From NCBI GenBank assembly GCA_900759385.1, contig CAAEUZ010000057.1:1-21904 (forward strand): 21,904 nt of DNA. The letters are read 5' to 3'. This stretch comes from an uncultured Oscillospiraceae bacterium. GTDB lineage: Bacteria > Bacillota > Clostridia > Oscillospirales > Oscillospiraceae. Each line of letters opens with the position of its first letter. Within the stretch, counting starts at the first letter, position 1. The translations under genes and the position numbers were made by a program. Below are positions 1-6,670 of this stretch, piece after piece. The notes below the pieces were generated by a model. It made no database searches. It was not told the DNA's origin and worked only from the letters and a program-made list of their open reading frames with translations.

Positions 1-277
1 GCGCGGCTCGCCGCTGCCGGGTGCGGGTTGTCTGGGCCCCGGGGTTCACGTTGGGTGGGATTTGTTCTGCCGTATGCGGACGCCGGGGCCCTTTGTCTTG
101 CGTTGGTGCATTTGCTTCAACCGTGCTGTGCTGCGGCGGCTTTGCCGCCGGTGCGCATTTGGGTTGGCTGTGCCTCTTGTGCTTGGTGCCGTTTTCCTTT
201 TATAAACAACAGCCCCCTCTGAGAGGGGGCTTGGGGAGTGTTGGTATGCGCAGCTGCCTCGTGGCTCTGCCGGCGCC
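1..277. other. GC-rich stretch with no convincing gene
   Basis: Open frames exist here on both strands, but none has a ribosome binding site, recognisable motif or protein-like composition, so I call no gene. The stretch contains a perfect 7-bp hairpin (CGGCGGC, loop TTT, GCCGCCG; 134-150) and the stronger hairpin at 211-231 listed separately. The window edge may cut a feature lying further left. Confidence 0.5.
205..231 (-). terminator. Probable terminator of the LysE-type gene
   Basis: AGCCCCCTCT and AGAGGGGGCT (211-231) form a 9-10 bp GC-rich stem with a 1-3 base loop, about 45 bases past the minus-strand stop codon of the LysE-type gene. Read on the minus strand it is followed by a moderately T-rich tail (GTTGTTTAT), not a clean T run. 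Position and stem strength support termination; the weak tail lowers confidence. Confidence 0.55.
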
Positions 278-862
278 TTACAGGAACAGGGATACAGCGC
301 AGTAGACCAGGAGCAGGGCCATTATGGTGTTTGTTGCGCGGGCGTATTTGGAGAAGAGCAGCTTGAAAACCGAACCGAAAAGCGCCCAGCAGAGCGTGAA
401 GATAAAGCCGATGAAGGCCAGCAGGAGGGCAAAGCCGACGAGGGCCGGCCATTGGCCCTGATAATAGGGGAGAATGTACGCCTCCATGGACACTATGCAG
501 TAGATATATATCTTCGGGTTCACGAACTGCAGCACCAGCCCGGAGAGGAAGCCGCTTTTCGTCTGTTCGCCGCCTTCCGCGACCGGGGGGCTCCTGAAGG
601 TCTTCCAGGCCAGATAGAGCATGTATGCCGCGCCTATGACCAGCATCGGTGTCCTTATGCGCGGGATGAGGTCAGAGAGCGCGCCGCAGAAGGCTGTACA
701 GAGCAGCATGACCACCGTGAACCCCGCCCAGATGCCCAGGTTGAAGGGCAGGGCGCGTCTGAAGCCCAGCCGTCCCGCGTTGGACAGGCTCATGAGGTTG
801 TTCGGCCCCGGCGTCACGGCCGTGACCACGGCGTAAGAGAGGAAATTCAGCCAGCTGAACAT
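278..862 (-). CDS. LysE/RhtB-family amino acid exporter
   Basis: The 194-residue protein is very hydrophobic, with about six membrane segments, the usual size and layout of LysE/RhtB exporters. These inner-membrane proteins export amino acids or similar small metabolites. The family signature is near the N-terminus: VTPGPNN at about residues 16-22, then the LSNAGRLGFRRAL loop and a G-rich second helix. The ATG at 862 follows AGGAGGT with 5-bp spacing. It is divergent from an XRE/cupin regulator and shares its control region, so the regulator probably controls export in response to a small ligand. A consensus promoter (TTGACA, 17 bp, TATAAT) reads into it from 955-927. The substrate cannot be told from sequence. 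Confidence 0.85.
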   Translation of the reverse strand: MFSWLNFLSYAVVTAVTPGPNNLMSLSNAGRLGFRRALPFNLGIWAGFTVVMLLCTAFCGALSDLIPRIRTPMLVIGAAYMLYLAWKTFRSPPVAEGGEQTKSGFLSGLVLQFVNPKIYIYCIVSMEAYILPYYQGQWPALVGFALLLAFIGFIFTLCWALFGSVFKLLFSKYARATNTIMALLLVYCAVSLFL

Positions 863-863
863 G

Positions 864-892
864 TTGACCTCCTTGAAGATTGATGGTATAAT
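864..892 (+). promoter_or_regulatory. Sigma-A promoter of the XRE/cupin regulator
   Basis: TTGACC at 864-869 and TATAAT at 887-892, spaced 17 bp, with a TGG just before the -10. The predicted transcript starts near 899, just before the palindrome at 903-916. The -35 box overlaps the ribosome binding site of the opposite-strand exporter gene. Confidence 0.7.
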
Positions 893-902
893 GAACTCAG
901 AA

Positions 903-916
903 TCCGATATATCGGA
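903..916. promoter_or_regulatory. Symmetric operator between two facing promoters
   Basis: TCCGATATATCGGA is a perfect 14-bp palindrome. It lies exactly 10 bp from the -10 box of the rightward promoter (ends 892) and 10 bp from the -10 box of the leftward promoter (starts 927). This is an ideal place for one dimeric regulator, most simply the adjacent XRE protein, to block both start sites. Operator function is inferred from position and symmetry. Confidence 0.6.
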
Positions 917-926
917 ATTCTTGTAT

Positions 927-955
927 ATTATATTATTAGTCCATCATATTGTCAA
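927..955 (-). promoter_or_regulatory. Consensus sigma-A promoter of the LysE-type exporter
   Basis: On the minus strand, TTGACA (950-955) and TATAAT (927-932) are both perfect consensus boxes separated by 17 bp. The predicted start is near 920, giving a leader of about 57 bases that crosses the palindrome and the opposing promoter before the exporter ATG at 862. Confidence 0.75.
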
Positions 956-966
956 GAGGTGCGGCC

Positions 967-1518
967 ATGGATTTGCAGAAAACTATCGGCGCCAACGTGA
1001 AGGCTGTCCGTGAGCGCAAAAAGCTCACCCTGGACGCCGCGGCCCAGCAGACGGGCGTTTCGCGCAGTATGCTCGCCCAGATTGAGAAGGGAGACGTCAA
1101 CCCCACCATATCCGTGCTCTGGAAAATAGCCAACGGCTACAGGGTATCCTTCACCAGCCTGATGGAGGAGGACCCGGGCGCGCCGCTGCTGATACGCGCG
1201 GACGCGGTGGAGCCGCTGGTTGAGGACGGTGGGAGGTACTTCAATTACCCGGCCTTCCCCTTCCAGGACGACAGGCATTTTGAGACCTACCGCATACGCA
1301 TAGAGCCTCACGGCGGCCTGGAGGCGCAGCCGCACATGGCCGGGACGGAGGAGTATGTCACCGTGTTTTCCGGCAGCGTGGAGATATGCGCCGGGGACGT
1401 GCGCTTTGCTCTGGACGAGGGCGACTCGCTTCGCTTCCGCGCGGACACGGAGCACTCGTACCGCAACACCGGCGAGACCACTGTCTGGCTGGGCATGATC
1501 ATATACTATTCGGAGTAA
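967..1518 (+). CDS. XRE-family regulator with C-terminal cupin domain
   Basis: This 183-residue protein has an N-terminal XRE-type helix-turn-helix (about residues 5-60, including GVSRSMLAQIEKG and the NPTISVLWKIA segment). A C-terminal cupin_2 barrel (about 105-180) carries the EEYVTVFSGSVE and GDSLRFRADTEHSY strands. This architecture is common in small regulators of amino acid, sugar or detoxification genes; the cupin is thought to sense a small ligand. I chose ATG 967 because AAGAGGTG ends 5 bases upstream; an in-frame TTG at 949 would overlap that site. It is divergent from the LysE-type exporter, the likely target, and probably represses itself through the palindrome at 903-916. Confidence 0.88.
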   Translation: MDLQKTIGANVKAVRERKKLTLDAAAQQTGVSRSMLAQIEKGDVNPTISVLWKIANGYRVSFTSLMEEDPGAPLLIRADAVEPLVEDGGRYFNYPAFPFQDDRHFETYRIRIEPHGGLEAQPHMAGTEEYVTVFSGSVEICAGDVRFALDEGDSLRFRADTEHSYRNTGETTVWLGMIIYYSE

Positions 1519-1549
1519 AAAACCGCCGCCTGCCAATATGGCAGGCGGC
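1517..1549 (-). terminator. Hairpin with T tract on the minus strand
   Basis: GCCGCCTGCC (1525-1534), loop AATAT, GGCAGGCGGC (1540-1549) is a perfect 10-bp stem. On the minus strand it runs into six T residues (A tract 1517-1522 on the plus strand), so it best terminates leftward transcription arriving from the flavoenzyme operon or IS remnant. It also lies six bases past the XRE gene stop and may stop that transcript too, although its plus-strand tail is not T-rich. Confidence 0.7.
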
Positions 1550-1917
1550 ATACGCTTGTCAAAAAGCCCACGCCAAGCAGAACTGCCGCAAGGTGTACGG
1601 ACAGCACACAAAGGCGCTTCTGTAGTGAAATATGAAGTTTTAAGCAGGGAGGTGTCGCGTGAACGTCGCCTCTCAAGTCTTTAGCTGTACGAGCTCATGG
1701 TTGTAAAAGTGGATATAGCGGTCGATTATCTCATGGCTTCAGAAAACATAGCCGGTTTGTGCCGGTGAATGAACTCCGTTTTGAGGATAGAAAAGAAATT
1801 TTCCGCCATTGCGTTGTCATACGGGTTCCCACAGGGGACCTTTTATTTATTGTGCGTTTTACTGGAGCGGTTCACATTGAACAGGTGCCTTTTTTCTTTG
1901 TCGGGCGGGTTTGACTT
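1550..1917. other. Intergenic region with insertion-sequence debris
   Basis: The stretch between the XRE gene terminator and the flavoenzyme stop contains no intact gene. Its middle (1673-1839) is the decayed IS3-type transposase end described separately. A small inverted repeat (GTTCA, CAT, TGAAC; about 1870-1882) beside TGAACCGCTCC on the minus strand could be part of an insertion-sequence end, but this is weak. Confidence 0.4.
1673..1839 (-). pseudogene. Frameshifted C-terminal remnant of an IS3-family transposase
   Basis: Read on the minus strand from about 1839, the translation gives GNPYDNAMAENFFSILKTEF, then IHRHKPAMFSEAMR and a stop at 1728-1726. In the next frame it continues as IIDRYIHFYNHELVQLKT and ends with a TGA at 1675-1673. 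This matches the C-terminal part of the DDE integrase domain of IS3-family transposases, where the YDNA.AE.FF segment carries the last catalytic Glu and the DxYIxFYNxER segment follows. One frameshift, an in-frame stop just upstream and loss of the whole N-terminal part show it is dead. Confidence 0.8.
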
Positions 1918-3963
1918 TTACAGGGTGGAAGCTATGTCATATGCGGCCCGAACGGCGTCAAGGACAAAGGCCGGTTTGACTGCGTCGCCGACAATATTGA
2001 GCTTCTCCACCCGGCCCTTCAGCTCCTCGAACAGGGAGTTATTGCTGCGCGAGCCGGCGGCCAGGACTACGGTGTCGGCGGGGATGCGGGACCTCTCGCT
2101 GCCTTCGCCTTCAACCTCGACATAATCAGGGCCGATCAGCACAACTTTGGTGAGCTTCAGCATTTTAACCCCGTACTTTCTCAGCCTGTCCATCATGACC
2201 CACCGGGTGGTGGCGCCGATGTCGGATCCGAGCCGCTTACCCATCTCCACGATAGTGACGTTTTTAGTGCCGCGGTTGATCATGTCTTCGAGGCTTTCGT
2301 CTGTTTCCACCTTATACGTCATCAGAAACTTCAGCACCTCGGGGCTGACTGTGCCCATTCTTGCTATGAATTCACCGGTTTCAACGCCTACCGCGCCGCC
2401 CCCTACGATGACCACGCGCTTTCCCACCTGCACTTTGCGTCTGAGCACATCCCATGCCTGGCAGACGTTCGGGCCGTCGGCGCCGGGGATGGGTGGTACG
2501 GTGGGACGCGCCCCCGTGGCCACTACAACCCTGTCAAAGAGCCCGGCGTTTACAGCGCTTAAGACCATTTCCGCAGAAGCTGATTTGCTGAGACAGATAG
2601 AGACGCCCAGGCGTCGGCACTCGTTTTCAAGATAGCGCTCAAAATCTGCAAAATCATGGCGTCCCGGAGGGGCTGAATTGACTTCAAACTGGCCGCCCAT
2701 ATGGTCCGCTTCTTCCCAAATGGTCACTTCGTGTCCCCGCAGCGCAGCTACGCGGGCAAACTCCATCCCCGCCGGTCCGGAGCCTATGACGAGGATTTTT
2801 TCCGGCGCGCCGCTCTGCCTTTGGGTGGGAAGGAGGCCGTCCTTTATCAGATCGACTTCACGGCCCACTTCAGCGTTGACAAGGCAGGTTATTTTCCTGT
2901 GCTTCATGCGCATGTCGAGGCAGCCCTGATTGCAGCTTATGCAGGGCCGGATTTCCCCGGTACGGCAGGCTGCGGTTTTGATAGGCATTTCAGCGTCGGC
3001 AAGGCTCTGCCTGGCAAAGGATGCAAAGTCGATGACGCCTTCATAAATGGCCTGTTCCGCAGTGGCGACGTCCATGCGGTTGCACTGGATCACGGGTATG
3101 TTTACGGACTCCTTGATCCTCTTTCCGTACATCAGAAAAGCGCCGTGCGGGATGTCCATCGTCGTCTGCGGTATGGTGGCCTCATGCCATCCGCCAGTGA
3201 CATGTATAGCGTCAACACCGGCTCTTTCTGCGGCAGCAGCTATTTTGCAGGCGCTCTCATTTGTGTTGCTGCCCTCAACCATGTCATTGCTGCAGATGCG
3301 CAGGACTATGGGATAGTCGTCACCCACGGCGCCGCGGACAGCTGCTATGACCTCAAACATGAAGGTCATGCGCTCTTCCAGAGTCTTGCCGCCGTATTTG
3401 TCCGTGCGGAGGTTGGTCAGCGGAGAGAGGAACTGGCCTATAAGATATCCTGAATTCGTGCATATCTCCACGGCGTCAAAGCCGGATTTCACCACCCGCC
3501 CGGCCGCGTCGCGGTAATACCCTACCATCGTTTCCACCTCGTCGGTGGTCATTTCACGAGGGGTCTCCCCGGTGTAGCGGGAATATACGGCGGAGGGCGC
3601 CACGCCGGGCTGGCCGTATTCACGGCTGCTGCAATAGCGGCCCTGGTGCAGGAGCTGGGCCATGATTTTGCCGCCTGCTTCGTGGACGGCCTGGGTCAGG
3701 CGCTGCATCCCCGGTATGTAGCTGTCGTCGTAGAGCTTGAGTATACCGGCATTGGTATTAAGTAAAGGGTCGATTTGTACGGCGCCGACGTCTATCAGCG
3801 CGTATCCGCCCAGGGCACGCTGCCGGAAGAACTCTATGAGCCTGTCGTTGACGTAGCACTCGTCCTCGTCGCAAAAACCGTGTCCCATCGGGGCCATGAT
3901 GAACCTATTTTTCAGCTCCAGCTTTCCAATATGGCCCGGCGTCATCAAAAGTGAAAAATTCAT
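1918..3963 (-). CDS. FadH/2-enoate reductase-type Fe-S flavoenzyme
   Basis: The 681-residue protein has the three-part layout of 2,4-dienoyl-CoA reductase FadH, 2-enoate reductases and BaiCD/BaiH. Residues 1-370 form an old-yellow-enzyme TIM barrel (FMN). A 4Fe-4S site follows: C341, C344, C348 and C360. Then come an FAD-binding Rossmann motif (GSGPAG, 394-399) and an NAD(P) motif (GGGAVG, 521-526). Tyr173 in SGYL and His260 in GWHEA match the positions of the FadH catalytic Tyr and His as I recall them. The family reduces C=C bonds conjugated to a carboxylate or CoA thioester with NAD(P)H. ATG 3963 follows AAGGAGG. It is cotranscribed downstream of the crotonase (54-bp gap) under a sigma-54 promoter. 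Its substrate may be a free acid or a CoA ester. Confidence 0.88.
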   Translation of the reverse strand: MNFSLLMTPGHIGKLELKNRFIMAPMGHGFCDEDECYVNDRLIEFFRQRALGGYALIDVGAVQIDPLLNTNAGILKLYDDSYIPGMQRLTQAVHEAGGKIMAQLLHQGRYCSSREYGQPGVAPSAVYSRYTGETPREMTTDEVETMVGYYRDAAGRVVKSGFDAVEICTNSGYLIGQFLSPLTNLRTDKYGGKTLEERMTFMFEVIAAVRGAVGDDYPIVLRICSNDMVEGSNTNESACKIAAAAERAGVDAIHVTGGWHEATIPQTTMDIPHGAFLMYGKRIKESVNIPVIQCNRMDVATAEQAIYEGVIDFASFARQSLADAEMPIKTAACRTGEIRPCISCNQGCLDMRMKHRKITCLVNAEVGREVDLIKDGLLPTQRQSGAPEKILVIGSGPAGMEFARVAALRGHEVTIWEEADHMGGQFEVNSAPPGRHDFADFERYLENECRRLGVSICLSKSASAEMVLSAVNAGLFDRVVVATGARPTVPPIPGADGPNVCQAWDVLRRKVQVGKRVVIVGGGAVGVETGEFIARMGTVSPEVLKFLMTYKVETDESLEDMINRGTKNVTIVEMGKRLGSDIGATTRWVMMDRLRKYGVKMLKLTKVVLIGPDYVEVEGEGSERSRIPADTVVLAAGSRSNNSLFEELKGRVEKLNIVGDAVKPAFVLDAVRAAYDIASTL

Positions 3964-4017
3964 TGTTTTCCTCCTTGCATTTTTATGTTCTTTTAGTTAC
4001 GGACAAAAATGTCCCCA

Positions 4018-4806
4018 TCAGCTGTTTGTGAAGACGGGGCTGCGCTTCTCCAGGAAGGAGTTTACGCCCTCTTCGTGGTCATGGGTTTTCCCGCTGGCTA
4101 TCACATTAGGTATTTCCATGTTTTCATACGTCTCAAAACCGGCCCAGAAGATGGCGTTTGCCATCTGCTTGTCCCTGGCTAAAGCCAGACCGGGGCGTTT
4201 GGACAGCATATGCGCGAATGCGTAAGTTTCCTCGCGCAGCTTGCCGCATTCTGTCAGCCGTGCCCAGCCCAGCTTCTCGGCGCGGTCAGCCTTGACTATT
4301 TCACCGCTCATGATAAGCTCGACGGCTCTGGAGCAGCCTATTACACGGCTCAGGCTGTACATGGAACCGCTATCGCAGGACAGGCCCATGTTAACAAAAG
4401 CCATGCCAAACTTCCCGTTGGGGTCCATGAACCTGTAGTCGCATGCGGAGGCGATGGCCGCGCCACCTCCCATAGCCGCTCCGTTGACCATGGCGATAAC
4501 GGGCTTCAGGCACCTCCTGATGGCCCTGACCCACTCTATTGTAAGATGCGCGGCCTCCGGCGTGATGCGGGTGCCGTTGTCAATGTTTTCTTTGAGCTCC
4601 GCAATGTTTGCCCCGGCGCAGAAATGCTTGCCGGCGCCCGTCAGGACTATGCAGCCCACGCTGCCGTCAAGGGCCAGGCTGTTGAACGCATCTGTGCACT
4701 CCCGCTTCAATCCCGCCGAGAATGAATTCAAGTGTTCGGGCCTGTTGAATTCGATGGTAGCTACCCTGCCTTCCCGGCTTACCTTTATTTCTTTGTAGTC
4801 TGTCAT
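4018..4806 (-). CDS. Crotonase-fold enzyme (enoyl-CoA hydratase/isomerase family)
   Basis: The 262-residue protein has normal crotonase length, with oxyanion-hole segments CAGAN (63-67) and MGGG (112-115). The two hydratase glutamates are not where classical enoyl-CoA hydratases have them: GGGxE is GGGAA and the PE before LG is AF (136-137). An Asp at 145 (SCDSGS) sits where PaaG-type isomerases have their catalytic Asp. It may therefore be a double-bond isomerase or act on an unusual CoA ester, not as a simple hydratase. I start it at ATG 4806, after a purine-rich GAAAGGGGG, because upstream in-frame residues are not family-like and cross the promoter. It is the first gene of a leftward unit, divergent from fixA. 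Confidence 0.85.
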   Translation of the reverse strand: MTDYKEIKVSREGRVATIEFNRPEHLNSFSAGLKRECTDAFNSLALDGSVGCIVLTGAGKHFCAGANIAELKENIDNGTRITPEAAHLTIEWVRAIRRCLKPVIAMVNGAAMGGGAAIASACDYRFMDPNGKFGMAFVNMGLSCDSGSMYSLSRVIGCSRAVELIMSGEIVKADRAEKLGWARLTECGKLREETYAFAHMLSKRPGLALARDKQMANAIFWAGFETYENMEIPNVIASGKTHDHEEGVNSFLEKRSPVFTNS

Positions 4807-4846
4807 GTGTGGTGCGCCCCCTTTCAAGTTATGGCTAAAGGGAATA

Positions 4847-4866
4847 TTAGCAAGCCGTGTGCCACA
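4847..4866 (-). promoter_or_regulatory. Sigma-54 promoter of the crotonase/flavoenzyme operon
   Basis: On the minus strand: TGGCAC (4864-4859), ACGGC, TTGCT (4853-4849). The invariant GG and GC are exactly 10 bp apart, matching the sigma-54 -24/-12 consensus. The predicted start near 4838 leaves a leader of about 32 bases carrying the ribosome binding site of the crotonase gene. Confidence 0.88.
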
Positions 4867-4869
4867 GAG

Positions 4870-4889
4870 TGTGGCATGCGGCTTGCTAA
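4870..4889 (+). promoter_or_regulatory. Sigma-54 promoter of fixAB
   Basis: TGGCAT (4872-4877), GCGGC, TTGCT (4883-4887) match the -24/-12 elements with correct 10-bp spacing between GG and GC. The predicted start is near 4898, about 44 bases before the fixA ATG. It forms an inverted pair with the leftward promoter at 4847-4866, separated by only GAG. Confidence 0.87.
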
Positions 4890-4941
4890 AACGTGTAATG
4901 CAAACCGGGCGCGACGCCTGAAAAATACAAGAGGTGAAAGT

Positions 4942-5703
4942 ATGAAAATCTGTGTTTGCGTGAAAATAATACACGACGAAAACGAGATATCAACGAATGC
5001 CGACCGCACTATCGACGACAGCGTGGCCGCATATGTGATCAGCCCATATGATTGCAACGCCATAGCGGCGGCCATGAATTTGGCTGCCGGGCAGGAGGGG
5101 GCGGAAGTGGTCGTCCTGACTGCCGGCGGGGGCAGGGTTGAGAACTCCAAGATGAAAAAAGGCATACTGTCCCGGGGACCGTCCTGCATGTACGCGGTCA
5201 AATGCGGTGTTCTTGACGTCGCCGACAGCCTCGAGATTGCCCGTGCCCTGAAGTACGGCGTTGAATCAATAGGCGGCGTTGACCTGGTAATCTGCGGCGA
5301 AGGCTCCGGAGATATGTACAACCAACAGACCGGCTGCATCCTTGGGGCACTGATGGATGTGCCGGCGGTTAATGGAGTGGCGTCCATGCGGCTGGACGGC
5401 AATGCGCTGGAAGTTGAGCGCGATGATGACACCGGCCATGAAAAACTCAGGCTGTCCATGCCCGCCGTTGTGTCCGTTACAAGCGACATCTGCATACCGA
5501 AGATACCGAGCATGAAAGATATCCTGGCAGCCGGGAAAAAGCCGCTGGATGTCATGACGTACGACGCGTCTGAAGAGCCGTCGGCAATTACCGTGAGCAT
5601 CATGGCTCCGGAGAGCACCAACCGTAAACAAGTAATTGTCAAAGGCGACGGCGAGGAACAGATTGCTGAATTCTACGAAAACATACGCAAGGTTATTTCT
5701 TGA
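4942..5703 (+). CDS. fixA: FixA, electron transfer flavoprotein beta-type subunit
   Basis: The 253-residue protein belongs to the EtfB/FixA family. It matches the FixA branch known from E. coli carnitine metabolism: ISPYDCNAIAAA, KGILSRGP, GEGSGDMYNQQ (about 114-124), IPSMKDILAAGKKP, and a C-terminus GDGEEQIAEFYENIRKVI close to that of E. coli FixA. With FixB it forms a soluble heterodimer carrying electrons to or from acyl-CoA dehydrogenases such as CaiA. ATG 4942 follows AAGAGGTGA. It is the first gene of a two-gene unit driven by a sigma-54 promoter. In E. coli fixAB is followed by fixC and fixX; here neither follows and transcription ends after fixB. Confidence 0.93.
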   Translation: MKICVCVKIIHDENEISTNADRTIDDSVAAYVISPYDCNAIAAAMNLAAGQEGAEVVVLTAGGGRVENSKMKKGILSRGPSCMYAVKCGVLDVADSLEIARALKYGVESIGGVDLVICGEGSGDMYNQQTGCILGALMDVPAVNGVASMRLDGNALEVERDDDTGHEKLRLSMPAVVSVTSDICIPKIPSMKDILAAGKKPLDVMTYDASEEPSAITVSIMAPESTNRKQVIVKGDGEEQIAEFYENIRKVIS

Positions 5704-5717
5704 GGAGGCGCAGGCAA

Positions 5718-6629
5718 ATGGGTAAACTGAAGAATGTGTTGGTAATTGCGTCCGGCAGCTCTATAGCGGAGCTGACCTGCGGGGCGGCGCAGCTTGGGGA
5801 GACGGTCACTCTTATTTACTACGGCGAGAGGGATTCGGCCGTAAACGCAGACCGTGCCATATATATTGAAAACATACACGGCGAAGACAGCATAGTCATG
5901 TTTGCAGGCGGAATTGCGGACATCGCTCTCGGCGCCGCCCCTGACCTGGTAATCATGGATTCCTCAAAAAACTCCCGGCTCATTGCGGCCTATATCGCAG
6001 CCAAATCCGGCGCCCCGGTGATATCGGGCGTCAGCGATATTGAGCTCGACGGGGATCATGTGCTGGCAAAACGCATGGTCTACGGCGGGGCCGCCATAAA
6101 GACGAGCAAACTGGTGGGCATGTCCGTAGTCTGCGTGTCCCACGGGGTGTTTTCCGCCGGGGAGACCAGCCCGGTCAACGACATATCCGATGTCTCCGCC
6201 GAGCCGGGCCGGGGAGTGGAGATGCTGGGCCGTGAAGCGGCGCAGTCTACCCAAGTGAACCTGGACGCCGCCAAGAAGGTTGTCGGCGTGGGCCGCGGGG
6301 TGCCGGATGAGGCCGCCCTTGAAATGTGCAGGGCCCTGGCCGAAAAACTCGGCGCCGAAATAGGCTGTACGCGCCCCATCTGTGAGGAGCGGCGCTGGAT
6401 GGAAAAAGAGCGTTACATAGGAGTATCCGGCGTTACCGTACAGCCTGATTATTACATAGCTCTCGGAATTTCCGGCCAGGTACAGCATACGGTTGGGATA
6501 AACAAGTCCGGGGTTATCATTGCCGTGGACAAAAATGAGTCCTCCCTTATTTTCAAAAACTGTGACTACGGCATAGTTGGGGACCTAGCCAAGGTGGTCC
6601 CGGGACTTATCAACCTTCTGGACGCGTAA
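5718..6629 (+). CDS. fixB: FixB, electron transfer flavoprotein alpha-type subunit
   Basis: The 303-residue protein has the C-terminal FAD-binding domain of EtfA/FixB: CTRPICEERRWMEKERYIG, then YIALGISGQVQHTVG, and DYGIVGD near the end. The KRMVYGGAAI strand and VGVGRGVPD are also FixB-like. No N-terminal ferredoxin domain is present, unlike EtfA of caffeyl-CoA reductase or A. woodii lactate dehydrogenase complexes. ATG 5718 follows GAGGAGG with a 9-base gap, 14 bases after the fixA stop, so the two are cotranscribed. Expected role: FAD carrier subunit exchanging electrons with the CaiA-like dehydrogenase encoded at 11932. The SSLIFKN segment replaces the more usual APIF stretch. Confidence 0.93.
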   Translation: MGKLKNVLVIASGSSIAELTCGAAQLGETVTLIYYGERDSAVNADRAIYIENIHGEDSIVMFAGGIADIALGAAPDLVIMDSSKNSRLIAAYIAAKSGAPVISGVSDIELDGDHVLAKRMVYGGAAIKTSKLVGMSVVCVSHGVFSAGETSPVNDISDVSAEPGRGVEMLGREAAQSTQVNLDAAKKVVGVGRGVPDEAALEMCRALAEKLGAEIGCTRPICEERRWMEKERYIGVSGVTVQPDYYIALGISGQVQHTVGINKSGVIIAVDKNESSLIFKNCDYGIVGDLAKVVPGLINLLDA

Positions 6630-6635
6630 ATTGGC

Positions 6636-6670
6636 AAAAAGCCAGGCCGCATTGGCGGCCCGGCTTTTTT
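6636..6670. terminator. Bidirectional terminator between fixB and rpoN
   Basis: GCC-A-GGCCGC (6641-6650), loop ATTG, GCGGCC-C-GGC (6655-6664) is flanked by five A residues on the left and six T residues on the right, so it works in both directions. Its T tract runs into the stop codon of the convergent rpoN gene (6669-6671). Confidence 0.88.

Noticed and set aside
21..305. Possible small Cys-rich protein on the plus strand near the left edge
   Set aside because: No ribosome binding site, no motif, and it runs across a hairpin and into the end of the exporter gene.
1918..4806. Bile-acid 7-dehydroxylation (bai) cluster
   Set aside because: The flavoenzyme resembles BaiCD/BaiH in layout and CaiB/BaiF proteins are present, but no BaiA-, BaiE- or BaiG-like gene is seen, and FixAB/CaiA/SLC13 content points elsewhere.
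4807..4974. Longer N-terminus of the crotonase starting at 4974
   Set aside because: The extra residues are not crotonase-like, span both sigma-54 promoters and overlap the start of fixA.
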